Assembly (NCBI GenBank): GCA_019009955.1
Contig: CM032233.1
Coordinates: 18,772,501-18,836,500 of the forward strand
Direction: 5' to 3'
DNA length: 64,000 bases
DNA from: Riptortus pedestris
Taxonomy: Eukaryota > Arthropoda > Insecta > Hemiptera > Alydidae
Under the pieces are notes generated by a model. The model was not told the origin of the DNA, did no database searches, and was given only the letters and a program-made list of their open reading frames with translations. Of the stretch, positions 11,645 to 22,995 are shown piece after piece; the first letter of the stretch is position 1, and every line of letters starts with the position of its first letter. The translations under genes were made by a program, and so were the position numbers.

Positions 11645-12167
11645 TCTATATTTTTTTTTTTTAACGCCAATATTAATTAACTAAGGAATTTGCATATTTT
11701 GGTTTTCACCCTTCGTTTCAAATTACTTACTTACTCATTTCTCATTAGCAATAAGCTAGTATGTTCCAAGCGCATTCTGTAAATTCGACCAGGATTGGGT
11801 GGATAGAGAAGGAGTAAAATAAAAAATGCAATATATCTCCATTATTAAAGTCGGATCGAAAACTGTTTCACAGCTAATCTTCTTGCAAATTTCATTTTCT
11901 ACAATGGTTGTATAAGGTTTTTTCCCCTAGCACGAATATTAACAGAGATACTAGATTTTTTTTAATCTTCTGTAATCTCCCACTCCAACTAATCCGATTT
12001 CAGTTCGAGCAACTCAGCCGCCAAACATCATATTTCCAGCTTAAATTCCAACTCCTGTTAAAATAGACTTCTTATTAAAGGAGAAATGGAAAACTGGAGC
12101 TATTTAAGTAGCACATCCAGCACGTGGGAAATCTGCTTAGTTTACGCAGCCCCTGCATAGCGGATTT
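11645..12167 (-). mobile_element. Family A-like partial element, diverged
   Basis: Ends with CACGTGGGAAATCTGCTTAG (12121 on) and GCAGCCCCTGCATAGCGGAT, a mutated hairpin end. Upstream are body-like blocks such as ATCTCCATTATTAAAGTCGG and ATTAACAGAGATACTAG, plus CTCCAACTAATCCGATTTCAG in an order unlike the S and L forms. It lacks the core and the palindrome end. Confidence 0.5.
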
Positions 12168-12786
12168 TATTTTCACTAGCTACACGTTTTGTTCCTTCAG
12201 AATTTTAACATACTTTGGAAGGCATTAAAACTCCTACCCTTTTAGTCTAATGATGTTTTATCGTAATTGAAATGGCTGGGTGTAAAACACGAGGGAAGAG
12301 AGAGAATTTCCACCCAGTTGAAGTTGGAATGTTTATGTGCAAATATTTTGGTTAATTGGTAGGAATTATCGAAATCCGAAATTTATTTTCAGTTCATAAT
12401 TGTTTGTACTCCACTCAAATTTCATTAAGCACGAAAAAAAGAGATCATTATTGAAGAGAAAACTTAACAATCTTCCTCCTCTGAAATACGGGATTTATGA
12501 CTAAGTAATGAGAGAATTTAATTCAATATGGAACGCAAGTCAATGTGCTGAGGGAGTTGCCTATTTCAATTTTCCACTTTAATATTTTGCTGAAACTCGC
12601 TAATAGCAGTGTAACTCCTATATTTGTAAACGTACGATTGTGAATGAATTTAGGTAAATAACCTTTTTATTGCATGTATACGGAGTCCGACCTCCATACT
12701 TTGGACATATCACTCTGGGAGCCTATATAATGATTTTTGTAAACATATAAAGAAAGGCAGTGTAAGTAATTTTTTCTTAATTACTA
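12168..12786. other. Unassigned AT-rich DNA
   Basis: Nothing recognised. It separates a family A hairpin end from the first family B copy. Confidence 0.35.
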
Positions 12787-13717
12787 ATTAGCTTAAAGCT
12801 CTTCCGGTTTGTTTGTATGTCCTTTATAGACTCGTAAACGGCTGAACCGAATTTTATGAAACTTGGTATGTATATTACTACTAAAACAGGTTAGGTTTCT
12901 GGCTATATTAATATTCTCTGAGACGAACAGGAGTGGAGGTTATAAGGGAAGCCTGAAATTAAAAATAGCGATATTTCGTCTCCTATTGGTTTTTCAGCAA
13001 ATATGTATGCACATAACAAAAGTTGTTTATTTTGTTATTTAGAGTAACTTTTGTTAAATACCCTTCTGTCGTATACCGAAAAATAAATGATGCTAAAAAC
13101 AATAGTGGGAATCAACAATTTTATATGCCACAAAATACTCAACGGAATTAAACGAAACTCCGTATGTGATTTGGTATTAACACCTCCCTGATTATAAGTT
13201 ATATTAAAATTTCGAGATACGAACAGGAGTGGGGGTTGTAAGGAGGTTTGAAATTAAAAATAACGATATTTCGTTTCCTATTGGTTTTTCGGCAACTATG
13301 CACATAACAAAAGTTGTTTATTTTGTTATTTAAAGTAACTTTTGACATATGGACGTTATCCATATAACGAAGTATAAATGAGGTATACACGAAAAACTAT
13401 AGAAGGGGTCAACAATGTTATGGGACTCAAAAGACTAAATCGAAATCAACGAAACTCCGTATTTTTGACAATGATATATAAAAAAAGATGCATGCATAGG
13501 AAACGGGTAATATAAAAATATTGTATATTTTGTAGAATTAAGCACATAACAAATACTTTTATTATTAACATAACCCCAGCACGCCGGACTCGGGTGTGAA
13601 TCCTAAGCATTGAGACGGGGAAATGTAGAAATATTGTACAAAGTAAAGCCCCCCAAAAAAATACCATCATCACTCAGCCCCAAATGATTACCCCGGCGAA
13701 GGCGGGTACCTTAGCTA
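12787..13717 (+). mobile_element. Family B repeat, copy 1
   Basis: A non-coding repeat. It opens with a TTTGTTTGTATGTCC block, followed by CGGCTGAACCGAATTTTATG, AAACTTGGTATGTATATTAC, an AGGAGTGGAGGTTATAAGG block and ATATTTCGTCTCCTATTGG. It closes with CCCGGCGAAG-like sequence and TTAGCTAGTG at about 13717. The central block occurs twice in tandem (about 12840-13090 and 13135-13385), about 290-300 bp per unit. I recall similar GCTGAACCGA / GCGAAGCCGGGTA...GCTAGT repeats as common in insect genomes, but I cannot name the class. No terminal inverted repeats seen. Confidence 0.55.
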
Positions 13718-14445
13718 GTGCTATACGAACTCTCAAAATGTTACCGCGAAAACCCAGGGTAAGGTGAAAATGAATATCGAACTACAGAGACCAATTCCTT
13801 CCACTCCCACCAACCGGCAAGTCTTACTTACGTCAGTATGACATGCGGGCATTTGAAGTGAAATCTCCATGTCGCATCTTGATTCTGCTCAAACAATCTC
13901 AAGTAACACCAATAAAGGTAGACGGAAATGAAAATTTGGAAATATATAGAAAAACATTTTATATCTGAAAAATGTATTCTAAAAAGATTTTTTTATTTTT
14001 AATGAAACCAATATCATCATAGCAACCAATAAAAATAACAGCATGACGAGAAAAACAATTTCATAATTCAAAAATGCCGGAAGTCTAAATTTTAAAATAG
14101 ATATTCTAAACACTTATATTACATTAATATTAATGAATTTATTGACAAATGTATGTTTTGTTAACTTACTAAACGTCCCTCTTAACTAGAAAATGGAAGG
14201 TCCAAACAAGCTCTCATATAGCCTATCATGTAACTAGGGGTAGTTGATTCATAAATATAAAAGTTCATTGAAATCCTCCTATGAGTTTTTAAGAAATCGA
14301 CTAAAAACGGGTGGACAGATAGAAAATACTTCCAATTCAAAAGTCATTGTACCTAAAACGTAAAATAAAATACCCTTGTCAAATTTAAATAGAATTTAAG
14401 ATAATCCTAGGTGTTTTAATTATATAGATGCAATTCATTATTTTT
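13718..14445. other. Unassigned AT-rich DNA
   Basis: No gene, repeat or regulatory site recognised between family B copy 1 and the next family A element. Confidence 0.35.
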
Positions 14446-14565
14446 TTAGTCGATTTTCCTTGAGGGATATCTGCTATTGAGGTCGTACTCATGACGGGAT
14501 TTTCAAAACTTTTCTTCAAATGTCCATCGATCCTACGCCGGGGATGACAAATATGAGGTCCGTTC

Positions 14566-14613
<48 letters not shown>

Positions 14614-15065
14614 CTGTTAACGCTCTAGCGGTCGCAATTCCTCTTTGATCGTTACCAAACTCGGAATTTAATCGTTTTATGTAAAAAGGAAGATCAAGTT
14701 CGTTAATGGCTGAAATCGGAGCAGTGGGAGGGGGGGTTTAGAGGGGGGATTTTTGAAAATTCGAAATATCTCCGTTATTATACATCGGGTCGAGATTTTG
14801 TATAGAATCAATCTTATGCCAAATTAAATAACTATAATTATTGTTATATACATTTATTCTCTACCTTGAATTAACCGAGATATTTGCATTTTTATTAAGT
14901 GTGTGCAGATAACGGAATAGATGAGATCGGCTAACTTCGGTTCTAGTAGTGAATTTCCGCCAAAAGCTAGTTCGACCGTTTCTGTCCGGCTCTAGTGAAA
15001 TTTCTCTACTGTAAAACTTCACGTGGGAAATCTGCTTAGTTTGCGCAGCCCCTGCGTGACGTTCT
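14446..15065 (-). mobile_element. Family A element, short form
   Basis: Both ends present. The palindrome end is mutated (TTAGTCGATTTTCCTTGAGG at 14446) but followed by the conserved GAGGTCGTACTCATGACG and TGTCCATCGATCC. Core (AT)n about 14571-14611, then GCTCTAGCGGTCGCAATTC. The short-form signature AAAGCTAGTTCGACCGTTTC lies near 14963. Near the hairpin end an E-box, CACGTG, is at 15020-15025, followed by GCGCAGCCCCTGCGTGACG. The terminal GGACT is changed to GTTCT. Confidence 0.7.
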
Positions 15066-15675
15066 TTTTTCACTTCCCCTCAGACGGAGTAATAATAAGA
15101 CATTGAATAACAATACGATCTGGGAAAAATATTATTAAAAGGAAATGTATGTCACAATCTTGATGAAGTTGAGCATTATTATTTTTGTGATAAAACATGC
15201 TTACCGTGGGTGATAGGAAGTCTAGACAGCATTATCGGAACGAGTACAAAGGAACCATAAAGTTTATTTGTTTGGTAACACCACATGCATTAGTCAAAGA
15301 CAGACCTTGACCTAGTAAGGTAATATGTACCGGCAATGACTTTAAATGATGTATTCCCATCAAATGTGCTTATCTGATTGCAGCAATGCCCACTAGGCAA
15401 CTGGCCCATGTCCCGAAGGCTGTGGCAAGGGTTTAGAAGGAGGTCTCCATTAGGAAACGTTGGTTTACGTTCAGTAATGGCTAATTTTCCTAGGGAAGGA
15501 CGCTAATTACTATTGATCGTCAGGTATGAAATAGTGTTCTTCTAAAATCTGAGTGTGTGCGTGGTAATTTGCTTGTGATTGTGTACATTTGATTTGAGGG
15601 AACACACGCCCAAGACATTTTTACTAGTGTCTGGGGTATAGTTATTAGGAATTACTCTGGTTTGACCCTTTCGAG
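15066..15675. other. Unassigned DNA
   Basis: No gene recognised. 15370-15480 is less AT-rich (CCCACTAGGCAACTGGCCCA, GGAGGTCTCCATTAGG). A similar GCGGTCTCCATTAGG occurs at about 41663, so a minor repeat may be present. Confidence 0.3.
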
Positions 15676-16127
15676 CAAATGTGGGCAACCCCCGGCCCAC
15701 GGTAAGGTTTGATCCGGCCCGCGAGACATTTTGAATAGCCCAAATACACTACTAACTCAAATGAGGAACATGAGGACAGATTTGTGCGTTTTGCAGTACT
15801 TATAAAATGCGAAAAATTCTTTTCATTGATGAAAGTTAATAAATCAAAATATCGTACAAGACTGACTTACGATAATTTGGAAAATCCTTTTCGTCTTTGT
15901 ATCAGCGGAAATAATCCAAACATCGATGGACTAGTTTCCCAAATTCAAGCTCATTGATTGTACCATGTTGTACCTATTTCATTCATTTAATTTTGTTATT
16001 TTAATAAATTGTATTATAATTGCATTGTCGTTATAATTTCATGTCTGATATCTATCGTTAAAAATTATGAACACTACTTTGTATACCTAAGTTTGGCCCG
16101 AAATATGTCAAAGGTTGCTCACACCTG
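15676..16127 (+). mobile_element. hAT element remnant, GTF2IRD2/Charlie-type, copy 1
   Basis: Terminal inverted repeats pair CAAATGTGGGCAACC at the left with GGTTGCTCACACCTG at the right (CA-x-x-TGTGRGCAACC). The flanking 8-mers CTTTCGAG (15668-15675) and CTTTAGAA (16128-16135) agree at 6 of 8 positions, fitting the 8 bp duplication of hAT elements. Only the C-terminal part of a transposase gene remains inside (15739-15957). Related copies lie at 46735-47219 (reverse) and 62982-63168 (3' part only). Confidence 0.75.
15739..15957 (+). pseudogene. hAT transposase C-terminal fragment
   Basis: One open frame ending in TGA at 15955-15957 gives EEHEDRFVRF, then CEKFFSLMK, YRTRLTYDNLENPFRL and NPNIDGLVSQIQ. 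This matches the conserved end of the hAT dimerisation region (a C-E-x-x-F-S-x-M-K motif, then an L-x-x-E/D-x-L-E-N-x-L/F-R segment) found in GTF2IRD2- and Charlie-like transposases. The RNase-H-like catalytic core and the zinc-finger N-terminus are gone. It is a relic of an internally deleted element, not a gene. Confidence 0.75.
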
Positions 16128-16696
16128 CTTTAGAACAACTCAATATGTGGCTGAGCAAAATCTCTGGAAACTGAAAATCCAAACAGGGAATTTAATATTT
16201 GAGATTCTGAGTAATGTATAGGAATTTGATCATGTAATAGTTTTCCACGTGATATTATAACAACAGAAACATTTACAATTTTTTTTTTTAGCTATTCTCT
16301 AAACTCATATTGACAGTTATTTTTATATAAATCTTTATAATGTACATTTTGGCATCAATCGATTAAAACTTGTGATCGCTCGAGTGTTGTTATTCAAAGT
16401 AAATCTAAAAACATATTCACCTTAAGAAACATTCACTGAGAACAGCAGATACCATTTGAACGTGGGGTAATACAGACGGTTCCATAAATTGTAAAGATTG
16501 TTTCGATTATTTATGAAGTTCGCTGAGCAGCTACATATTAAAAAGATACATAAACTAGGAATAACACCATGCTCAGGAATAGTATTGAATCCGCCATCCA
16601 GTCTTCCTATAAGCCCTTTTATACGTGGTGGGTCATGGCCAATACTATCACTATTTCCGATGTAATACGATGAGAAAAATTTTACAATGACGACTA
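16128..16696. other. Unassigned AT-rich DNA
   Basis: No gene or recognised repeat after the hAT right end. Confidence 0.35.
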
Positions 16697-16810
16697 TTAG
16701 CAGATTTATCCTCAGGGAAATCAGCTATTGAGGGCGTACTCGAAATCTGTTTTCAAATGGCCATCGATCCTACCTAGTAGATGACGAAAATGAGGTCCGT
16801 TCAAAACTGT

Positions 16811-16896
<86 letters not shown>

Positions 16897-17568
16897 TGTT
16901 ACCAATCTAGTGGTCTTAATTTTTATTTGATCGTTACCAAACTCGATATTTAGTCGTTTTATGAAAAAAGAAAGATCGAGTTCGTTAACAGTGGATATAA
17001 CACGACGAAAATTACGAAACTATAATTATTTGTATATACATTTATTCTCTATCTTGAAATATCTCGGTTAATATGTGCATTTTTCAGTTATCAACCTTCA
17101 GTAAACCCCGACTTATATTCGTGTTACATAAACAATACTTTTTTATATAATAAACCATATTATTCGAAGCTTAAATACCAAATATTGTTTTCCAGAGACC
17201 TTTATTATACGAGATAAATGAAAATATGTTATTAATAGATTATTATTCTTGGACTACTAAAATTTGATTGATTGAGATATAAATTATTCTGATTCTTTTT
17301 AAATTACAGTACTAGTTATAGTACATAGTTTCCAATAAAATGAATATGTTATATTCTGATATGTTTCAGTAATTGTTTTTCTTTCCGCTGAGCCGTTGGT
17401 AGACCTGTTTGTTTACATTTGAGACACTTTCCGCCGGCAGGGGAAATATTTCTTATTACCGTTTGTATTTATTCACGGTGGTGTTGTGTTAGCAGTATGT
17501 AGGTTTATCTATGTTTAAACTTCATGAGGGAAATCTGCTTAGTTTACGCAGCCCCTGCGAAACGGACT
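16697..17568 (-). mobile_element. Family A element, long form, composite core
   Basis: Palindrome end at 16697 (TTAGCAGATTTATCC), hairpin end GCAGCCCCTGCGAAACGGACT to 17568. The core switches abruptly from (TC)n at about 16815-16852 to (AT)n to about 16892. The long-form segment near 17330-17500 is complete (GTTTACATTTGAGACACTTT, GTTTGTATTTATTCACGGTG). A piece of the body between 16993 and 17012 is missing compared with other copies. Confidence 0.7.
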
Positions 17569-17589
17569 TTTTCTACAAAATATACCCGT

Positions 17590-17649
17590 TAATCTCGTGT
17601 CTTGAGAACAACCTCAGCAGCTGAATTTCCTTAAGAGGAATCTGTTAAT
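17590..17649 (+). mobile_element. Family A palindrome-end fragment
   Basis: Reads TCTCGTGTCTTGAGAACAAC, then CTCAGCAGCTGAATTTCC-TTAA-GAGGAATCTGTTAA. It is the last 60 bp of a plus-oriented copy, 20 bp from the hairpin end of the preceding minus-oriented element. Confidence 0.5.
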
Positions 17650-18324
17650 ACATAAATAGTTAAAAAGGTAAACGAATATTTTTCCCTGCTCAGTAATTTT
17701 GCACCGTAAAGATTTAATTGAAGCTTTTGGTTTGTTATTACTCAGAACTACGGTCCGACTTGAAATAGATATGATAGCGATAACGGTCTCCTTTTCGACA
17801 TCTACTACTTTGAAACATTGAGAAAGCTTTGAACTCTCTTGTAACAATTTCTAACGGTAAACCTGCAAAACGTTGGATTCTTCTTGCCTTTTCACATTTC
17901 CTGTACTCTCAATTAAATTAAAACGATTTTCTTCAATCATCAATTACTTTAAAGCCCTTAGCTAATTCATGCCCAAGCATAAAATTAAAATGTCCCAGGG
18001 CACAGGCTGGAATAATTAAGCTCAAGGAAATCTTACTGAAAAACATCTTTATACCCCTCTTAGCTTTATTTGTTCTTCCAAGACACAATTATCCGACAGA
18101 TACTAAACAAGTAATAAATACTGTTTATTCCTCTTGTTCAAAACCTTTTTATTTACTTATTTTTTTCACTTTCTATTTCATGGATAAAATTGTCTGTGTA
18201 TTTGTTTCAAAGTAAATACATGAAATTAGCCACCCTTATTATCCAATATATAATTAACTTTAATATCATGAATTGAACTGATCAAAAAGTTGTTGATAAA
18301 TACATTCTTTAATCATTTTCTTTT
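17650..18324. other. Unassigned AT-rich DNA
   Basis: Nothing recognised. A 77-codon minus-strand ORF (17614-17847) partly overlaps the preceding fragment and has no known motif. Confidence 0.35.
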
Positions 18325-19051
18325 AAGGAAAACCAGCTAATATGTACTATATACGTACTAATACAGTCGGCACGTTCACTCTTTCACTTTACTGTACTTT
18401 ACAATAGAGAAATTTCACGTGAGCCGAACAGTTACGGAAACGGCCGAACTAGCTTTTGGCGGAAATTCACGACTGGAACCGAAGTTAAACGATCTCATCT
18501 CTTCCGTTATCCGCACACACTTAATAAAAATGCAAATATCTCGGTTAATATTCAAGATAGAGAATAAATGTATAGAACAATATTTATAGTAAATTTAATT
18601 TGCAATAAGATTGTCTCTATATAAATTGTCGATCCGACGAATACTAACAGAGATATTTTCGAAAATCCTCCCTTCTAACCCCCCCCCCCCCCACCAATAG
18701 TTCAATTTCAGCCATTAACGAACTAGATCTTTATTTTTACATAAAACATTTAAATATAGAGTTTGGTAACGATCAAGCAAAAATTGCGACCGCTAGAGCG
18801 TTAACAGACACACACACACACACACTCACACTTTTTCGCGGGTGTGTGCGTGGCATTGAACTACATTTTTGCCACCAACTAGGTAGACGGTGTAAACATC
18901 GAAGAAAGAGGTGGTTTTTAAAAAAAAATCGCTTGTTCAATTTGCTCAATAAGCACAAACCCCGTAACTGATTAGCTTCAAGGAAAACCTGTTAATATTT
19001 ACTATATACGTACTAATACAGTTGGCACGTTCACTCTTTCACTCTACTGTA
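18325..19051 (+). mobile_element. Family A copy inside a tandem duplication
   Basis: A short-form body runs from about 18398 (TTTACAATAGAGAAATTTCACG) through a C tract (18680-18692) and GACCGCTAGAGCGTTAACAG to a short (CA)n core near 18809-18828. The end is badly decayed (AACTGATTAGCTTCAAGGAAAACCTGTTAA). The block AGGAAAACC, TACTATATACGTACTAATAC, GGCACGTTCACTCTTTCACT, ACTGTA occurs on both sides, at 18325-18396 and 18980-19051. So the unit of about 655 bp is partly duplicated in tandem. The hairpin end is missing. Confidence 0.6.
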
Positions 19052-19290
19052 AGCTATTTGGGCTGTCGGCGGCGGCCTATCAAAACATAACACACCTCAC
19101 CTAAAGTTCCATGATAAAGTTGGGGGTTACTAAGCTGTCAATATCAACCCTCCACTGGCCGATTCCGAACCCGCACCCCAACGCTTATCAGGCTGACATG
19201 CCTCCCTCATTCCATATTCTGCCCCCAGGGCGTCTATATTACCTATTTCAAACGCTAAAGTTGAAAATAAAATTATAATTTCATCTTATT

Positions 19291-19365
19291 TTTTCTTAAG
19301 GGAAATCAGCTTTTGAGGTTATATTTATCACATTATTTCATGTCAATCCTACCCAAATGACGAAA
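19291..19365 (-). mobile_element. Family A palindrome-end fragment
   Basis: TTTCTTAAGGGAAATCAGCT, then TTTGAGGTTATATTTATCAC and a diverged TCAATCCTACCCAAATGACG. It stops exactly where the next copy starts (19366), so the two fragments meet with opposite orientation. Confidence 0.5.
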
Positions 19366-20072
19366 TTCCGTCACGCAGGGACTGCGTAAGCTAAACAGAT
19401 TTTCCTTGTGAAGTTTAACAATAGATAAATCTATATACTGATAAAACAACACAACCGTGAATAAATACAAGCGGAAATAAGAAGTCTTTCCCCTCCCAAC
19501 GGGAAGAGTCTGAAATGTAAACCAACAGGTCTACAAACCACTCACCTGAAAGAAAAACATTTACCGAATTATATCAGAATATAACATATTAATTTTATTG
19601 AAAACTGTTTACTATAGCTAGTGACATAATTTACAACAGATAAGAATAATTTTTATCTCAATCACTAAAAATTTAGTAATCTAAGAATACAAGAAGAGGG
19701 GGGGGGGGGGTCAATAGAACTTATTTGTTTGTATCTCGTTTAATAAACCTTTGTTGAAAACGATATTTAGTATGACACCTTGTAATGAAGTGGTTCATGA
19801 TATAACAGCTTATTATTAATATCCTACTAGTATGAGTGGGGGTTCACTGAAAGCGTTAAACTATAAAATCCAATTATCTTAGTTAATACTCATTGTACAG
19901 AAAAGATGTATAAAACAATATTTTTATTAAATTTCATTTGCAATAAGATTATTTCTATACAATGTTTTGATCTGACGTATAGTAACAGAGATATTTCGAA
20001 TTTTCGAAATTACTCCCGTCTAAACCCTCCTTTCACGTGGTCCGATTTCAGCCGTTAAGGGAAATTTGCTAA
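19366..20072 (+). mobile_element. Family A element, long form, core deleted
   Basis: Hairpin end TCCGTCACGCAGGGACTGCG, long-form segment with a G tract at about 19697-19710, then the body to CCGATTTCAGCCGTT. There it jumps directly to AAGGGAAATTTGCTAA. The core and the conserved 130 bp terminal segment are missing; TTAA-type microhomology (GTTAAGG/CTTAAGG) sits at the junction. It is a clean internal deletion derivative that keeps both ends. Confidence 0.65.
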
Positions 20073-20245
20073 AAACTGTAATTCGACTTCAATCAACTTA
20101 TGGAGACTTGAACAAGGCACACTATAATAAAATACTATGCAAATATGTTTTCCCTTTGTTTGTTTTATATTAGGGGAATTCCTAAAATACTTCCATTCGT
20201 ATATAATAGTGGCAATAATTGTTTGAGTTTATTTCACAACTATCT

Positions 20246-20423
20246 CTATATAATTTTTCGATCTGCCGTATAGTAACAGAGATTTTTCGAAATTTCTCCC
20301 CTCCAACCCCCCCCCCCCCGATCCCCCCCCGGGCCCCCTCGTCCGATTTCAGCCATTAACAAACTTGATCTTTCTTTTTACATAAAACGACTAAATATCA
20401 AGTTTTGCAACGATTAAACAGTA

Positions 20424-20490
<67 letters not shown>

Positions 20491-20579
20491 CACACACACA
20501 GAGTTATGAACGGACCTCATTTTCGTCATCTCCTAGGTAGGATGAATGGACATTTGAAGAAAAATTATGAAAGTCGTGT
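20246..20579 (+). mobile_element. Family A partial copy fused to an inverted partial copy
   Basis: Begins inside the body (ATAATTTTTCGATCTGCCGT). It holds a C-rich tract with a GGGCCC step at about 20308-20338. The core is (AT)n then (CA)n at about 20427-20501, followed by GAACGGACCTCATTTTCGTC. At 20580 it changes into the body of a minus-oriented copy. Confidence 0.6.
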
Positions 20580-20915
20580 AAAATCGGACCAATGGGAGGG
20601 AGCTGGTTTAAAGGAAAAAATCGAAATATCTACGTTATTATACGTCAGGCTGAATACTTCTATACAACCAATCATATTGCAAAATTAATGTTCTATAAAT
20701 GTTGTTTTATACACAATTCGAGTATCGTGAATATCAACCGAGATATATGGATTTCTTAGTTCTTGGCTTTCAGTAAACCCCCACTCCTACTCATGGCATA
20801 TTAACAATAAGCTGTTATATCATGGATCACTTCATTACAAGGTTAATTACTAATATGGTTTCATTGAACATTTACTTTCTGAGATATATGCAAATATGAT
20901 TATTTTTTAAATGTC
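20580..20915 (-). mobile_element. Family A partial copy, inverted partner
   Basis: Starts at AAAATCGGACCAATGGGAGG and runs through TATCTACGTTATTATACGTC, ACCGAGATATATGG, CCCCCACTCCTACTCATG and AACAATAAGCTGTTATATCA. It lacks the hairpin end and ends near 20915. Together with the preceding copy it gives a mirror-like arrangement. Confidence 0.55.
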
Positions 20916-21340
20916 TAGAAGAAAAATTTGACAGTTTAAGAATTTATAAAATGCTTTTATCGGTTTTGAAAACATGCAAAAAGTTGATTGGCGTTTTTAG
21001 TGGGCGCATATCTTTGATTTAAAGAAGAGCGAATTAAGCATGACGTCAACACCTTTATTATGGTCTATTCAAATATTTATAAAATGGGAAATGATTTGTA
21101 CTGCTGAGGAGTAAGGTTACACAGCTCCTATGAGTCATTGAGAGTTACACCAGAGCCGAATGGGGGTTAGGTGTCAGTGTGAAATCCTAATTCTCTACGT
21201 GTGGCTACTTTCTAGGGCCGTGCTGTCCTCCGGGGGCGACCCCAGCACGCGCAACCCCTTCAAGTCCAATGTCACAGCAATCAGGTGAGAACCCAGTTTA
21301 CCTGCGTAATATCTTTCCACACCGAAAAAACAACTTCATT
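20916..21340. other. Unassigned DNA with short GC-rich patch
   Basis: No gene recognised. 21170-21270 is GC-rich for this window (CGTGCTGTCCTCCGGGGGCG, CCCCAGCACGCGCAACCCC) and may be a decayed repeat. Confidence 0.3.
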
Positions 21341-21446
21341 TTAGTAGATTTCCCTTATTGTAATCCAGCTGTTGGGGTTTATTCATGAACAGGGCTTCAA
21401 ATGTCCATCGATCCTTCACAGAGTATGACGAAAGTGAGTTCCGTTC

Positions 21447-21500
<54 letters not shown>

Positions 21501-22800
21501 GTAACCTCTGTCTGTACATTGATTCCTGTCTCAAAATTCCACGATACTTTTTCGTTTCACATGCCATAGGCACGATATCTGCAATTTGTTTCTTTGGTGT
21601 CTGTCTGTTTGTTTGTTACCTTTTCATGCATAAACGGCTGAACCGAATTTTATGAAACTTGGTATGCATATTACCACTAACCCAAATTTAGACTTTGGGC
21701 TATGTGTTTCTATTTGTTTTTTGGCAAACATTCGCATAACAATAGTTGTTTACTTTGTTATTTGGAAAAACTTCTGCTTTATACATTTTTGTTTTCGTGT
21801 AACAATGTATGAAGCAAGTAATTTGCGTAGAAATATTGATATGCTCAACAATCCTTTCCAGTTTGAACTACCAGATACCTCACCTGGATAAATTAATTCA
21901 AATCTATGTTAATATTTTATCCTTAATAATTCAATGGGGAGGAACTTTTATTCATCCATGGCATGGAAGACAGAATAATTTCTATGATTATGAATTATAT
22001 GGCCCATTATGTTGTAAAAAAAAACCTACATGCACAGGCGACGGGAAATATAAATATATTGAGGACAGTGAAGCCTTACATAACAAATAACTTTATTATT
22101 AACAAATCCACAGCAAGAATGGGTATAAACCCTAAACACTGGGACGGGGAAATGTCAATATATTGAGAAAAGTAAAGCACTGCCAAAAAAATAACATCAT
22201 CATTCAGCCACAAATGAATTCCTGGGCGAAGCGTACCACTTTACAAGCGAATATAGAATAAAACCTCTTATTCTAAGCTTAAATGTCAAATATAGTTTTC
22301 CACCAGTTCATTACTAGTTGAGATATATACACATAAGTTGTGTGATGACGATTTATTTTAACTTATAAAAACATTCTCATATACATTTTTTCACTATCTT
22401 GAATGTTCAACCGAGATATTTGCATTTTTTAGTTGACAGCCTTTAGTAGACCCCCACTAACAATATACCCCTATTTTAATAATATACTGTTACATCATGA
22501 AGCACTTTATTCAAAGCTTAAATACCAAATATTGTTTTTATCATAATTTTACTGTGTGAGAAGTGACGTCATCATTTAATATTTTACGTTCTCAACTGCA
22601 TGATTTTTATTTGATCAAAACCACACTCGATGTTGAACCGTTTCAAGGAAAACTAAAGGTTATGTTAATAGGTTTTGTAGGTAATAGCTGAAGTCGGTCT
22701 TCGGGGTGGGGGTGGAGGTGGGGTTAGAAGGTGGAATAATGGGAAATCCGAAATATCTCGGTTACAATGAGCCTGAGAGAAAAGATATGACCAATGTTGT
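21341..22800 (-). mobile_element. Family A element split by family B copy 2, degraded
   Basis: Palindrome end TTAGTAGATTTCCCTTATTG at 21341, then TGTCCATCGATCCTTC and an (AT)n core at about 21452-21497. At the core edge family B copy 2 begins (21498-22238). Beyond it are strongly diverged body blocks: GTTCAACCGAGATATTTGC near 22406, AGACCCCCACTAACAATA near 22448 and AAATACCAAATATTGTTTTT near 22520. A second set of body-like blocks runs to about 22800. The hairpin end is not found. Confidence 0.5.
21498..22238 (+). mobile_element. Family B repeat, copy 2, nested in an AT core
   Basis: Starts at the edge of an (AT)n run with ATTGTAACCTCTGTCTGTAC, then TTTTTCGTTTCACATGCCAT, AACGGCTGAACCGAATTTTA and GAAACTTGGTATGCATATTA. 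It ends with GAATTCCTGGGCGAAGCGTACC. Only about one central unit is present. Overlapping ORFs of 67-93 codons here (21652-22166) are not homologous to anything recognised and are disrupted in other copies. Confidence 0.55.
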
Positions 22801-22807
22801 CGGTATT

Positions 22808-22946
22808 TTAGCAGATCTCCCTTAAGAGGAATAAGCTATTGAGGTCGTACTCATGACACGATTTTCGAATTTTTTCTTCAAATGTCCATCGATCGTACCT
22901 AGGAGATAACGAAAATGAGGTCCATTCAGAACAGTGTGTATATATA

Positions 22947-22995
<49 letters not shown>

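Noticed and set aside
21652..22166. Four overlapping ORFs of 67-93 codons
   Set aside because: They fall in family B copy 2, lie in different frames and are disrupted in the other family B copies.
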